Of a DNA stretch of 64,000 nt, positions 11,821-22,669 are shown piece by piece. Position 1 is the first letter of the stretch, and each line of letters begins with the position of its first letter. The notes below the pieces were generated by a model that was not told where the DNA came from, searched no databases, and saw nothing but the letters and a program-made list of their open reading frames with translations. The translations under genes and the position numbers were made by a program. Location: the NCBI RefSeq assembly GCF_964199755.1, contig NC_133897.1, positions 68,814,661 through 68,878,660 of the forward strand, in the 5' to 3' direction. The stretch is from Larus michahellis. Its lineage: Eukaryota; Chordata; Aves; Charadriiformes; Laridae.

Positions 11821-12480
11821 TAGACTCGTGCCGCCCCCGGTATCACCTCTCCGCTGATGTCTTCATGTCCTTCTTACAACTGTTATGTTTTTAGGGAGGT
11901 ACTATTACTTCTGACTCGCTCAAGGTGGATTTCTGTGTGTTAGTTTTTTTATAACAAGTTGATGTAGTTGCTATTGTGCAAGTCAACTGAAAACCAGTTC
12001 CAGACGGCAGCCGAACTTGAGTAAAAGTTTGCCAGGATAACCTGCGCTGTATTTCCGATCAGAAGGAGTGGAAACACGAAGACCTTTCGAGCAAAGTCTT
12101 TTTGAAACAGAATTGTGCAGGGTACGATAGGACAGCAATTGCTATCCCACCTCCTTCCCTAGTCTCTGCTTCTCTGTTCTTCCTGCTTCTCTGTTCTTCC
12201 TGCTTCCCTATTCTTCCCTTTCCTATACTTTGATTTCAAACAAAAAATAATAAAATCATGTGCGGGCAGTCTTCACCAAGGCTTAAAATGAGTGATGTCT
12301 GAACTTTTGTGAGTCATAACTAGGTAAGGTGTATGTGTGGCGGTGTGCTCTCCCCTTTTGCCCCCCCGGCTCCTGCTCCAGCCACGGCCATCAGCGGGAG
12401 TTGTTATGAGTCGCACTTGAACTGTGGGAGATGGCTGGCAACATAACCAAAACACTGTCTGGAGTGGGAACCTAGGTACC
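11821..12480. other. Left edge of palindrome spacer
   Basis: Sequence unique to the spacer, with no gene seen. Around 12150-12225 there is a pyrimidine-rich stretch with the motif CTGCTTCTCTGTTCTTC repeated. The 5' end of the LTR that follows may lie within this stretch, but I could not place its TG terminus. Confidence 0.4.
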
Positions 12481-13042
12481 CTGTTCCCATGAGAATATGA
12501 CTATAGGTCCATTATCTTACTCCATAAATAGTGGACAGCCCAAGAGCCCTTTGAGCTCTCCTGCACGGCAGCGGGCTGCACGACAGGATCTCCCCTTGAG
12601 TGGGGACGCTCGCTTAAGGTTCTTCTCCTCGAGGTTGAGCGATTCCTTGCCGCAACAGATTCTCGGTAAGTGACTGATAGCATGCTAAACTTTGAAATCT
12701 TAGCTAAGTGATCTAAGGATTGATTGCGCGTATAGAATCCTTTAGACATAAACCGTCGAGCAGGTCTGGGACTGGGATTGGATCCAGCCGCACCTCGACT
12801 CCTCTCTGAGAAGGAGTTTAGAAAGCAAGGGGGTCCTTTCTGAACCTCGTGACTCAACGGGAGGGTCTCCCTGAGAGCTTGTCTGACCCTGGCCTCTATG
12901 CAGTGAATAACCCAGTGTACCCTGGCATCGAATCTCGTAAAACACTGTCGCGTTCACTGCTAACTTTGTTACATCGCTGTTTTATGTTAATAAACGTTTC
13001 ACTACTCCCTTACAAGTGAAGTTATTCACTCCGCCCGGGACA
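12480..13042 (+). mobile_element. LTR (5' end not resolved), plus strand
   Basis: A TATA-like CCATAAATAG lies at 12522-12531 and an AATAAA signal at 12989-12994. The element ends in CA at 13041-13042. Two bases later TGGCGTAGTCGGCAGG (13045-13060) sits where a tRNA primer-binding site is expected. A strong splice-donor-like CGGTAAGTG is near 12664. The stretch between TATA and AATAAA is long (about 460 bp). The extent is an estimate. Confidence 0.55.
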
Positions 13043-13044
13043 CC

Positions 13045-13060
13045 TGGCGTAGTCGGCAGG
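13045..13060 (+). other. Putative retroviral primer-binding site
   Basis: TGGCGTAGTCGGCAGG begins with the obligatory TGG (complement of a tRNA CCA end) two bases after the LTR CA terminus. The matching tRNA was not determined. Confidence 0.5.
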
Positions 13061-13651
13061 ATGTCAGGAGTTACCACTGATTATTTCCGGAGGCATGGAC
13101 TGAACCCGAGCCCCAGATTCTCAGAGGAATGGGCTCGTGGTAATTGGTACAATTGGGAAGTCGTTGAAGAGTACTTGAAAGCGATTAGGGGCCCTCCAAA
13201 GGATGGAAAAGATAAGGGAGTAATCTGTAAAATGTTGGGCCCTTGTTTAGAAGCCACGTACCAAGACAGGGAGAATAGAAACAGGAGAGAGCAGGAACTA
13301 GAGAAGGAAACAGAGAGCAGGAAGGCAGCTGAGTTACTGATATCTTTTAAAAATGAACAGCTGCAAAAACGATTGCAGGAAGGGAAGGAGAAAAGGCAGA
13401 AATTGGGAGAAAAGGTCGAAGGCCTTATGCAGGCTCCCCACCCCCCTGACATTGTACAGATTAGGAAACTGATAGTATCCCCTGAAGATTGGGACGGAAA
13501 CATTTGGGATGATCCCGATGACAGCGAGTCAGAAGAAGACGTTCCTTTGTTCCCCACAAATCCTCCCGAATACGAAGCCAGAGCCATTGTTAAAACAGAA
13601 GTAACTGCGGGACCTCGGGGTACTGTGAGAAACAAGTTCCGGTCCGAATGA
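13061..13651 (+). CDS. Gag-like N-terminal fragment of an endogenous retrovirus
   Basis: An open frame of about 196 codons starts right after the putative primer-binding site; an in-frame Met also lies upstream at 13016. It begins with a tryptophan- and tyrosine-rich stretch (WARGNWYNWEVVEEYL). It continues with a long charged, probably coiled-coil segment rich in E, K, R and Q. It ends with an acidic run (DDPDDSESEED) and a PLFPTNPPEYEA stretch. The position next to LTR and primer-binding site, together with this layout, fits the start of a gammaretrovirus-like gag (matrix side). It is truncated: the frame closes at 13651 and sequence of opposite orientation follows. No nucleocapsid zinc knuckle is present. 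Not intact, and no function is claimed. Family assignment is by position more than by sequence. Confidence 0.45.
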   Translation: MSGVTTDYFRRHGLNPSPRFSEEWARGNWYNWEVVEEYLKAIRGPPKDGKDKGVICKMLGPCLEATYQDRENRNRREQELEKETESRKAAELLISFKNEQLQKRLQEGKEKRQKLGEKVEGLMQAPHPPDIVQIRKLIVSPEDWDGNIWDDPDDSESEEDVPLFPTNPPEYEARAIVKTEVTAGPRGTVRNKFRSE

Positions 13652-14149
13652 AATAGGCTCAGGCAGAATCCTCTGTGAAGCACATTTTTATTCACGTTCT
13701 TGCAAGAGCGGGTGACCTAGCAAGCAGGCACCCTTCCAGTTCTTGAAACACACCTTTTTATTCCCTAATCCCGGGTGAATTTTTCCCTCCCCTGTTTCCC
13801 ATTGGTTGGGTACTCCAGGGTTCACAGTCTGTCCGAGGCACCTAAAATTCTTCCCGCATGTCCTGTCTCTGTTTACTTCTCTTTATGCTACACCTAAAGG
13901 GATTCTCTGACTAGTTTATTTCTTTCCTTTTTGGTAAAAGATTGCTCAATGTCATTAGCCCTGGTTAAATGTTTGACTGCCCTTCTAGGCACTAATCCAG
14001 GAGGAATCAGTTTGTCCTGTTGTCTGTGTGGTAAGAGATGTTCTACGAGCCTTTGCTGGAGCCTCTTTGTCTTAGTCATTCCCTTATCATGCCACCTCTG
14101 ACGGAAACGGTTTTTCTCCTCTGCAAAAGCAATACCTGCCTTTCTTACA
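13652..14149 (-). mobile_element. 3' LTR of minus-strand provirus
   Basis: On the minus strand a purine-rich tract (AAAGGAAAGGGGGAAAT) ends at about 14150. The LTR then starts with TGTAAGAAAGG at 14149. Polypurine tract followed by TG is the hallmark of a 3' LTR start. A TATA-like GGAATAAAAAGG lies near 13750-13762 and an AATAAA near 13686-13691. The 3' terminus abuts the plus-strand gag fragment at about 13652 and is probably truncated. Confidence 0.7.
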
Positions 14150-14193
14150 ATTTCCCCCTTTCCTTTTTCATAATCTTATTGTCTTTTGCATTT

Positions 14194-16107
14194 CTAGGGC
14201 ATGGTTGCATATGAGGCCTCTAGAGCCGACAGCATGATGTTACATTCCTCTTCTTGAGTGTTTTTATTTTCTTCTAGATGAAGCATTTTTCCAGGGTATG
14301 GGGGAGGGTCTGCTTCCATTCGTTTCATTAGGGCAGTTTCAATTAATCGTTGAACTAATCCTCACACGCAGGGAATGATACAGCATCCTACAGCCACTAA
14401 CATTCCCGCTACCATTACAAGAGAAGGCAATATTGATACCACCCTACCTTTCCATTTCCCAAACCAGGAATCCAGCCAACTTGTCAGTGAGGTGTCTATT
14501 CCAGAGTTCTCAGCTAACTCATCAGCTAGAGTGGTGAGCCCTTGAAGGGCTTTAGTTATAGTACCATCTGGAGCTGCATTGTTGGGATGAAGGTACAGCA
14601 CCGATTCCCTGACGTTACACACACACCTCCCTTCTCTGCTAAGATCGTGTCCAGGGGGATCCTGTTTTCCCATGCCATTCGGCTGGTTGCATCCAATTGT
14701 TCAGCTATTCCTTTCAGTGCATCTCCGGTATAATTAATGAACCTCTGTTGGTTATAGTAAATATAATTTATCCAGTCTACATTTTTGTTTATAGTTATCC
14801 ACCAGAAAAAGACAGACTCGAATCCTGCTCCAATCTGATCCCTTGCTTTGTGTTCATCTGGGACTCCTCTAGGGACTCCAATGGAATCTATATATATCCG
14901 TTCATCAAAGGATACACCCAAATTTCTTTTTACTCTATTGCCTGAGCTCAGGGTTCCTGTTCCTTTTTCAAATGCTAGGGTGAATGGTATTGCCAATTGT
15001 ACCATTCCACATGTACCTTTCCAGTTAGCTGGCAACACAGATCGCAAGGTCTTCCCTCCACAACACCACCAGAGATCCGCCCGAGGCACTTGTATCGCTG
15101 AGTAGTTTCCTTTTACACCCTTGGTCACATTCAGAGTTTCAGTGCACAGGGTAAATCCCCCCACAGGTCTGGCAGCCTTCACACCCTGCCGTGAGAGGCA
15201 CGCTGGATGGTTGCCAATTGCTGTGGAAAATGCTGGTGGCACTTTAACATCTCTAGATTCCAAGGCAGGAAACAGTAAGGAAAGTGAATGACAGGTCTCA
15301 TTTCCCCAGGCGGTCCTTTCTTGGTATAACGCTATCATGCACCACATCCCTACGGAATCTTTCGTCCACCCTGAGGGAAAAGGGACGATCTGCGCTGTGG
15401 GCCTTCCTGGGGCACAAGCATAGCAATTGCTTTCGTTCAAACTACTAACAGTATATTTTACCCATTCTACCCAAGCATTTGTCTCACCGTACCCTTTCTC
15501 AATCCCAAATGTTTTTCTAAAATCTTTAATCTCAGTAACCGTTACCAAAGCTGGATCATTCAGTGGTTCCCACTGTTGTATTACTGGGAGTTTAGTAGTC
15601 ATAGTTGTCCCTTCTGCTTAACTGCTATTTTCCAGTGTGTCTATTCTAAATCTTCCCCTTGGATCTCTTCCAGACACATCTGCTCCTATTCCATACATCA
15701 GGTTAGCCGTATCATCCCCCTGGGTTATAGTTATCAACAGAGGATTACATTCAAAAAGGCCACACTCTGGGGAAGGTGATCCTTATCAATGGCCCACCCT
15801 CCAATTTGGGTGGTCCACCACACTTCACTCCATTGGTCACAAGGTGTAGCCTCGTGGTATCCCTCTGCGACCCTCCAAGTTTCTGGGCACAGGTACTTGT
15901 TTTCACCACTCAACCATCTTTGGGCCTCTAGATTCCCACGCTTCAGTACTTGACTGGCATCGAAGTGTCCAGTCTGTGGGGTATTTCCTTTGGTGATATT
16001 TATGATAAGTCTAACCGGGTAATCTGGGTGTGCACTTTGTATGTGATCTAGGTGTACAACACCGCCCCTATGACCAGTATCATCGCAAAATGCTTCTTAA
16101 AATTCAT
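14194..16107 (-). pseudogene. env: Degraded env gene of gammaretrovirus-like ERV
   Basis: A hydrophobic signal-like start (MNFKKHFAMILVIGAV) begins at 16107 and soon meets stops. A long open frame covers 15602-14556. It contains surface-unit sequence with many cysteines (WWCCGGK), a furin-type cleavage site (NRVKR near 14935), and a transmembrane-unit ectodomain ending in a C-x6-CC motif (CVTSGNRCC). The frame is then broken. A second frame, 14673-14362, carries the stretch leading to a membrane anchor (VVSILPSLVMVAGMLVAVG). A stop follows, and a short cytoplasmic-tail-like segment ends at 14194. The C-x6-CC motif and the order pol-env-LTR are those of gammaretrovirus-like (class I) elements. 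With at least one frameshift and several stops it cannot encode a full protein. Confidence 0.75.
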
Positions 16108-16160
16108 GCCGTACACAGATTTATATCTCCCGACTGGATCATCCTGCCCCAACCTACGGC

Positions 16161-17370
16161 TTATTGTCTCTTTAGGGTTACTTGCAGCGGGCAGTCAGTA
16201 GAATGTACAGTCCGCTGTTCCACTGGATCTGTTGGCGGGGGTTCAGCTGGTCCTTTTAGCTGAGTGTAGTGAGTCCAACCCCTGTCGGCCATCCTCGCTG
16301 CAGTCTCAGTGGTCAGTAACACTTGGAACGGGCCTTCCCATTCTGGTTGGAGCTTGGTTTCCTTCCAGGATTTGATCAAGACCCAATCTCCTGGTCGGAA
16401 GGCATGGACTGCAAATTCCAATGGGTGGAGTTTGAGCAAGACGTCCTTTATTTCTGAGGGGAGAGAAAGAAGACGACAAACCCAGTATACAGTTCTTAAG
16501 AAACACATCTTTAGTTTCAAAAGTGGGCACCTTCTCTGTTACCCATATAAGGTAGTTCAAAAAGCATCTCATAGGGCAAGAGACCTGTATCTTTTCTAGA
16601 AGTCTGGATCCTCAACAATGCTATTGGTAAACATTTAGTCCATGGTAATTTGGTTTCTAAAATCAGTTTCAACAATGGTCTCTTAATGGTCTGGTTCATC
16701 CTCAACTTTTCCTGATGATGGGGGATGCTAGGGAACATGAAATTCCCACACTATCCCTAAACTTTCCGCAATTCCTTGAAGGATTTTAGAAGTAAAATGA
16801 CTGCCCTGATCTGAGTTTATAGTCTCCACTAACCTGTATCTGGGAATAATTTGTTCTAGTATTATCTTAATTACCCCAGCTGCAGTAGCTGACACCAAGG
16901 GGTAGGCTTCCACCCGTCCAGTAAGGCAGTCCACTAGGACTAAAAGATCTTTTCGCCTGCCTGTTGGTGGTAGTTCAGTGAAGTCTACCTGTATACTTTG
17001 GAACAGTCTCAAGCCGGGCTCTCCTCCTCCTGAAAAGTGCTTTCTCAAGGCTTTCTTGTTTACTTTCTTACAAATAATACATCCCTCACAAATTTGTTTG
17101 GCTATTGTGTATATGCCGAAGCACCTGTACTTCCACAAAACTATTTGCACATTGCATGCGTTCCCCAATGGCTTCCCTGTTGTCACACTGTCACTGTTTC
17201 TCTCATTGTTTGTTGACCATTTCCCTTCCATCAGGCAGAATCCATTTACCGCATTGCTCCACTGCCCCTGCTTCTGTCATTGCTTCTCCTGCCCCAAGGC
17301 CGCCTCTTTTGCCACCTTGTCCGCTAATCTGTTTCCCCTTGCGGTAATTGAATTGTCTCTCTGGTGACCT
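16161..17370 (-). pseudogene. pol: Degraded integrase region of pol
   Basis: In minus-strand order: the end of RNase H (VKGHQRDNS, GNRLADKVAKEAA near 17380-17300); the HHCC-type zinc region (CEGCIICKK); the integrase core with the first catalytic Asp (QVDFTELP) and second Asp (SDQGSHF) in the frame 17231-16728; and, after a frameshift near the third catalytic residue, NQTIKR in the frame 16738-16517. The C-terminal domain with the GPF motif (RPGDWVLIKSWKE, WEGPFQVLLTTET) is in the frame ending at 16161. These motifs are standard for gammaretrovirus-like integrase. Frames change at least twice, so the gene is broken. It lies upstream of the env remnant in the same orientation, consistent with one provirus. 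Confidence 0.8.
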
Positions 17371-17512
17371 TTAACACGTAAAGCTGCTATTTCACTTGGT
17401 ATTAATATATTAGCTAACACCTGCTGTGTAAGTTCTTAGTGTAAAAGTTCTTTCCCTTTGCTATTTATTAGTCCTCGTTCTTCCCAAATCTTACCAAACG
17501 TATGCACTACCC

Positions 17513-17881
17513 TGTCGGAGTGGGAGACGGACCCGGAGTAACGATGGAGTCTCAATATGAGTATGATCGTTCTCCCTTTATTCCAGTTTTCACAGAGTAG
17601 ATATAGACAGGCAGTAAGAGCACGCGCTAGCGGCAGCTATATGATTGGCTTACAGTCTCTGTTCACGCGCTGTCCATGCAGTTCATTCACAGATCAGATT
17701 GGTTACAAGAATTCACATAGTAAATTGCTTAGTCATTAGCACAACATGTTTTCTACCTTCTCAGTTCCCGTTTTCCCCATGTACTAATTCCATCTTCTAC
17801 CACCTGTTTTGCCCTTAATCTAATCTTTCCTAGTAGGGAGGCTGGCTCACGTGACCATTTTCTCTCAGACACATTCCTACA
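17513..17881 (-). mobile_element. Solo LTR inserted in RNase H, with 6-bp target duplication
   Basis: A 369-bp LTR on the minus strand starts TGTAGGAATG at 17881 and ends CTCCGACA at 17513. An AATAAA lies at 17577-17582. It is flanked by a perfect 6-bp direct repeat (CTACCC on the plus strand, 17507-17512 and 17882-17887). It splits a readable RNase H segment: ...YTDPCYALG on one side and continuing pol on the other. A 6-bp duplication is typical of alpharetrovirus- and betaretrovirus-type integration, so this is a different family from the gammaretrovirus-like host element. Solo because no internal sequence remains. Confidence 0.85.
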
Positions 17882-17887
17882 CTACCC

Positions 17888-18058
17888 CAAGGGCATAACA
17901 AGGGTCTGTATATATTGTTCCTTCCCCTTTCTCCAATTAATTTAAGTGCCTGGTTTAAGGTATACATCTCACATATTTGAGCGGACCATCCACTAGGTAA
18001 TTTTTCAGGTGCTTTTACTTGTTGGTGTTGCGTTAAAAGGACTGTAGTTTCGATACTT
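17888..18058 (-). pseudogene. pol: RNase H fragment of pol (middle part)
   Basis: The minus-strand frame contains KLPSGWSAQICEMYTLNQAL and IYTDPCYALG. These align by eye with the conserved retroviral RNase H stretch around LPxGTSAQxAEL and the third catalytic Asp (YTDSRYA). Flanked by LTR-type sequence on one side and the solo LTR on the other. One exploded pol gene explains all neighbouring pieces. Confidence 0.7.
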
Positions 18059-18600
18059 GTCTGTCAGAGTCCCAGGACTTTCACTGATTTACTGTCAGAG
18101 TCCCACCAAAGGATTTTCATTGAATCAGATTCACAAATAATCAAAATCAGTTATTTTATTGAGAACGACAGAACAGATTTGAGATTGCCGTTGATAAATT
18201 CGCTAACTACAATAGTGCTAATTACTTAAGGTTAACATTGCTAGCAAAAATAATGATAGTACAACAACCCGGGGTAACATTCACCAGAGGGTGAAAGGTG
18301 CAGCGCTTACCCAGAAAGGCGTCCCTGCCTGGGGTGGAGGAAGAGAACGCAGCCCATGGACTGGTCCGTCAGGTATCAAGTTTCTTCTCTCCCAATTTAA
18401 CAGTCACTTTCCCCATCCTTTTATCCCCAAAATTACAAGGTTTCCCTCCCCTAGGTGACGTGTAGCATGATTTGGGTGGAGAGCTGAGTGCTATAGTCAT
18501 ATATGTTTAGCATGATCTCTAAAATCTTCATTAGCATATACGGGGGTGTCAACTTTAATATGCATTTCACAGGTAAGGAGGCAAAGGTCAATTACCAGAC
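18059..18600 (-). mobile_element. LTR-like insertion in the pol remnant (limits uncertain)
   Basis: On the minus strand there is a TATA-like GGGGATAAAAGG (about 18416-18427), a GTAAGCG donor-like site (about 18308) and an AATAAA (18155-18160). A TGGTGGGACTCTGACAG end near 18094-18109 is echoed by GGGACTCTGACAG at 18059-18071. This is the layout of an LTR in the same orientation as the host pol. The upstream (TG) end could not be fixed and no target duplication was found. Confidence 0.5.
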
Positions 18601-18829
18601 ACGGCAGCCTCTCAAGGAAACAAAGAGCTACACAAGGTCTCTGTTATCTTGATTTTACTGTCTCTGCTGATGAAAAGCAGGGCTGTCCTGGCTCCCCAAG
18701 ACTACCCCGTCATTTATGTATCCTGTGATGCCCAGACAAGCCTTCACTCCCCTGGGCTGCACAAGAGATAGCAAAGCCAGTCTGAATTGCTCTTTGAGCA
18801 CAGAGGCTTCACCTCCTTATCCAAATTCC

Positions 18830-19014
18830 ACAGTTGACTCACTCCATTTACCACCGCATATGCATTACACCTCTTTCCTTCTATCACTCTTGAAGAACCC
18901 TCTACGAACAAATGAAGACCCCCAGATAGGGGTTCTTCCCTTAAGTCAGGTTGTATCTTAGTCTGGTACTCAATTTACATCTAAGCATTCCTGTGTAAGT
19001 TCTTCATCCTTTGC

Positions 19015-19046
<32 letters not shown>

Positions 19047-19220
19047 TTTTTTTTTTTTTTCACAAAAAGCTCACTGGGTTAAGGCAAGGGTTGCTAGTTA
19101 AAATCAAATCATCCTTTTCAATTAAAATTCCTTCATAGTTCAGTATTCTTGAATTGGTTAGCCGTTTTCCCGTGGTTTGGGCTAAAATGGTTTTTACTTG
19201 GTGAGGGGTGCTAACCTCTG
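18830..19220 (-). pseudogene. pol: RT tail and start of RNase H of pol, cut at palindrome edge
   Basis: The minus-strand frame 19220-19063 contains VSTPHQVKTIL, RLTNSRILNYEGILIEKDD and NPCLNPVSFL. These match the connection region between reverse transcriptase and RNase H of gammaretroviruses (PHAVEALVKQ, LSNARMTHYQ, LNPATLLP type). A frame near 18935-18830 contains PDLREEPLSGG and LFVEGSSRVIEGKR, the RNase H start, where the usual catalytic DGS reads EGS. Low-complexity TC, TA and T tracts at 19014-19060 interrupt the two pieces. The pol sequence stops at the inner boundary of the right palindrome arm (19221), so the rearrangement breakpoint falls inside the provirus or the provirus was cut by it. 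Confidence 0.7.
19014..19060. repeat. TC/TA/T low-complexity tract
   Basis: Runs of CT, then TA, then about 16 T residues in succession, inside the pol remnant. Confidence 0.85.
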
Positions 19221-19579
19221 TTCTCTCATCCCTGTCTTTCAGCATTCATTTCCATGGAGCATTTTTAACCTCCTGGGAACCAAATTTTCCTAACCTCATC
19301 TCCACTGAAGTAGAAACACTTGTACTATTAAAGCTTCTCATAGTGAATCTGAAAGAGAAAAGGCCATGTTCCAAGCCAGACACTGCAGTTTCGTGCTCAG
19401 AATTATTACGTTCTCTTAATTTCTTTTTTTTTGCCACCTCCAGGGAAGGTTAAAAATTTAAAGTACTTATCACCTCCACAGCTCCTTCTGATGCTGCAAT
19501 AAGTTAAAAAATTACAGGCTGATGAGGAAAAAAAGGGGGTCCTGCCCAGCCGAGCGGGGCCAAGGCCAGGATCCTGTCT

Positions 19580-20111
19580 TTCATGGAATCAGAGAAGCAG
19601 AGAATGGCTTGGGTTGGAAGGGACCTTGAAGATCATCTGAGAGATCCCATGGGCAGGGACACCTCCCACCAGACCAGCTTGCTCCAAGCCCCCTCCAACC
19701 TGGCCTTGGACACCTCCAGGGATGGGGCAGCCACAGCTTCTCTGGGCAACCCGGGCCAGGGGCTCACCACCCTCACAGCAAAGAATTTCTGCCCGAGATC
19801 TTATCTAAATCTCCCCTCCTTCCCTTTGAAACCAGCACCCCTTGTTCTGTCGCTCCCCTCCCTGATCCAGAGTCCCTCCCCAGCTCTCCTGGAGCCCCTT
19901 CAGGGACTGGAAGGGGCTCTAAGGTCTCCCCGGAGCCTTCTCTTCTCCAGGCTGGACACCCCCAACTCCCTCAGCCTGTCCTCCCAGCAGAGGGGCTCCA
20001 GCCCTCCCAGCATCTTCGGGGCCTCCTCTGGCCCCGCTCCAACAGCTCCGTGTCCTTCTGCTCTTGGTGGCACCAGAGCTGGATGCAGTGCTCCAAATAC
20101 GGGGTCTCACG
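19580..20111 (-). mobile_element. CR1 LINE fragment, mirror copy
   Basis: Reverse complement of the CR1 at 10930-11460, nearly identical. It starts here with the degenerate tail TCATGGAATCAGAGAAGC. Confidence 0.9.
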
Positions 20112-21960
20112 GGAACCCCCACGGTCCCTAGAGCTGTGCTCTTTCCCTCCCACCCATCGGGCACCAGGGACACAGTGCCACGGAGAGGTGGCCCCCGAGG
20201 GGGGAAGGCTCCGGTGCCGCTCCTGTAACACTTCAAAGCACCAAATCACGGCACTCGTCACACCCACGTGTTTTGGAAACAAAAGAAATCCCCTCCCTGC
20301 CTCTAGCATGAGCAATCACCAAAAGAGCATCAGTTTTCACGTTTGCTGTCCCCCCGCCATCCCCAGCCGAGGATGACTCTGCTCCTGGTAGACCTGTGGT
20401 CACTGGCCATGCGAGGCCAGGTCTGAGCCAGCCTTGGGGGCTGAGCCCCCTCCACGGCCTTCCTGTGAGCAAGGACCACCTCACGGGGCAGCCGGCAGCG
20501 TCACAACTGTGCGAAGCCCCATGGGGAGTGTGTGTGTCCCCTGCCCCGCCGAGGGCCCCAGGGCATTACTCACACCGCACACGCGCTCGCCCATCAGCAC
20601 AAAAAAGAGCAAGCTCGTCATCTCCAAAAGGCCATTTCCTAAGGAGAAGCGAGGCCCAGCTCCCACACAACTGCTCATGCAGAGCACAGTGTGAACAGGC
20701 TGTTGCCCCCCAGGGGCTGCTCTCAGAGAACCGCCTTGGGGCACAAGGACACGAGCCCCGGCTGAAGGGCCAGAGCCATGGAGACAGAGGGGACGCTGGC
20801 TGCTACGCGTACAATTTCCCCACCCCCTCAGACACAGAGGCTTTCAGCAGCCACAAGTGCTGCCAAGCCACCAGCAGCAGGTGTCCCCGGACGGGGTTTA
20901 CTCCACACAAGTCCTTGGCGGGTCACGGAGAGGACAGAGAGGCACCAGGTAAGGTGTTCACAGCAGCATCACCCTGCTCCTTCCATCACACCCCCGAGCC
21001 CCCTCTGCTTAACGGGGGTGGCCCAGGAGGACCTGGGTAGTGTCCTTACCCCACTCCCCCCTCTGCAGGGCTTGTTTTCTGGTTCATTGGGGTTTTTTCC
21101 CCCAAAAAAAACCCAAATTCTGCTTTTGTACTCAGCAGAGCACAGGGTCAGCCTCAAAACTGCATCCCCCAGACAGCAAGAACCGAAGGGAAGGGGAAAG
21201 GACAGTTCGAGCATTCAGCTACTGCGTCCTAGCGGTAATAAACAGCTAAAATCTTCCACGTCCTCCGGGAGCCCGGGAAGATGAAGTATCTCCTGGAGGG
21301 ACAAACCACGACACATTGCCTTTGCAATAGTTCTTCCTTTGGAGAACCTCCTCTGATTTGGGGATGGATTAAGCTCATCAGTTTGAAAGCAGAGAGCGAT
21401 GTGGCTGCTGACCCACACCACAGCCAAACCACCGCGTCAGCCGGCCCAGGAGAGCAGACCTTCAGGCGAGGAGCAGCAACTGGGAAGGCTGATCCCACCC
21501 ACGGCAACAGAGGGCATGGCCCCAAAATCAGCATCTTTCCCCCAAAGCTGAGGAGAGGAGAGACCGCATCAGCGGGCAGGAATCGCCTCCCATGATGGTA
21601 ACTGCCATTACAGAGACAACACCACACGGTCATTTATACAAGCGTTCCAACACGGGGCTTCCAAACCAGCTACTGGGCAATTTTTCCTCTGCGATGGTCA
21701 AGGAAAGACCTGAAATCCCACTCCAGCTCCGGAGTGTAAGCTAGAGGGGGGGAAAAAATGAAAGGGTTGTCCCTTCAGGATTTTGGGACAATCGCTTGGA
21801 GGTGCTGATGCTCTGATACCCAGCCTGGCCAGAGTCGTCTTCCTCCAGAGACTGTGAGTGAGCTAAAACCCACATTGATATGTCAACCTTTTCTTCAATG
21901 ACCAAAAAAAAAAGTAAAAAAAATCACTCTCATTACCAGATCAAGTTTCATTCCAGTAAG

Positions 21961-22669
21961 GCTCTTTAAATAATTTAAATATTTATTTTAATGAAAATAA
22001 ATAAATACTTCTCTTTCCACATTATAAAACTCCCTGGAGACAGAAAAAGACCAAACCAACCCCAACCACACGGGTTTCTCTCCCAAATCAAAAGATGGTA
22101 AATGCTTTCTTCTGATGGTCATCACAAATCCACTTGTAGGCATCAAGTAGATGGTAGATTATTCCAGAAACAGAAGAAAACTCTCTTGGAGGAAACAGTA
22201 GTTCAGCACCTTGTTGTTGGGATGAGAAGTTCAGCTCACACCACTGTTGCCACCACCAGGTGAGTCCCATTTGTCCATAACGTGACCACGTGTGCTGTGA
22301 GAGAAGTTCAGCTCATGCAACTCTTGCCACCACCAGATGAGTCCCATTCGTCCATGAGGTGGCCACGTGCGCTGCGAGGTGTGAGCAGCCCTCTCTGCGA
22401 TGGAAGTTCACAGCATTTCTTCTTAAGCTTTCCCTTGGCCAGGTGACACCAACCTTTCCAGCTTGCACTTAAGGTGTGTTAGCTAATTTCAAAGAGAGTT
22501 ACTGTCTCCAAAATAGGGGCAGGCGGGGGCTGGGGGGGCAAATAATCTTAACCACTACTTCTTAACCTACAGAGAAAAACTCTTTCCTTAACCTACAGAG
22601 AAAAACGTCCAACAACAATAAGGTATGACAAAAATAACTAGAAGAAGGGTTACTCCTGTAGTGCGGGTC
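21961..22669 (-). other. 3' untranslated region and poly(A) signal, right SENP2-like copy
   Basis: Non-coding after the stop at 22670. The AATAAA matching that of the left arm is at about 21982-21987. Contains the mirrored two-copy tandem repeat at about 22221-22401. Confidence 0.55.
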
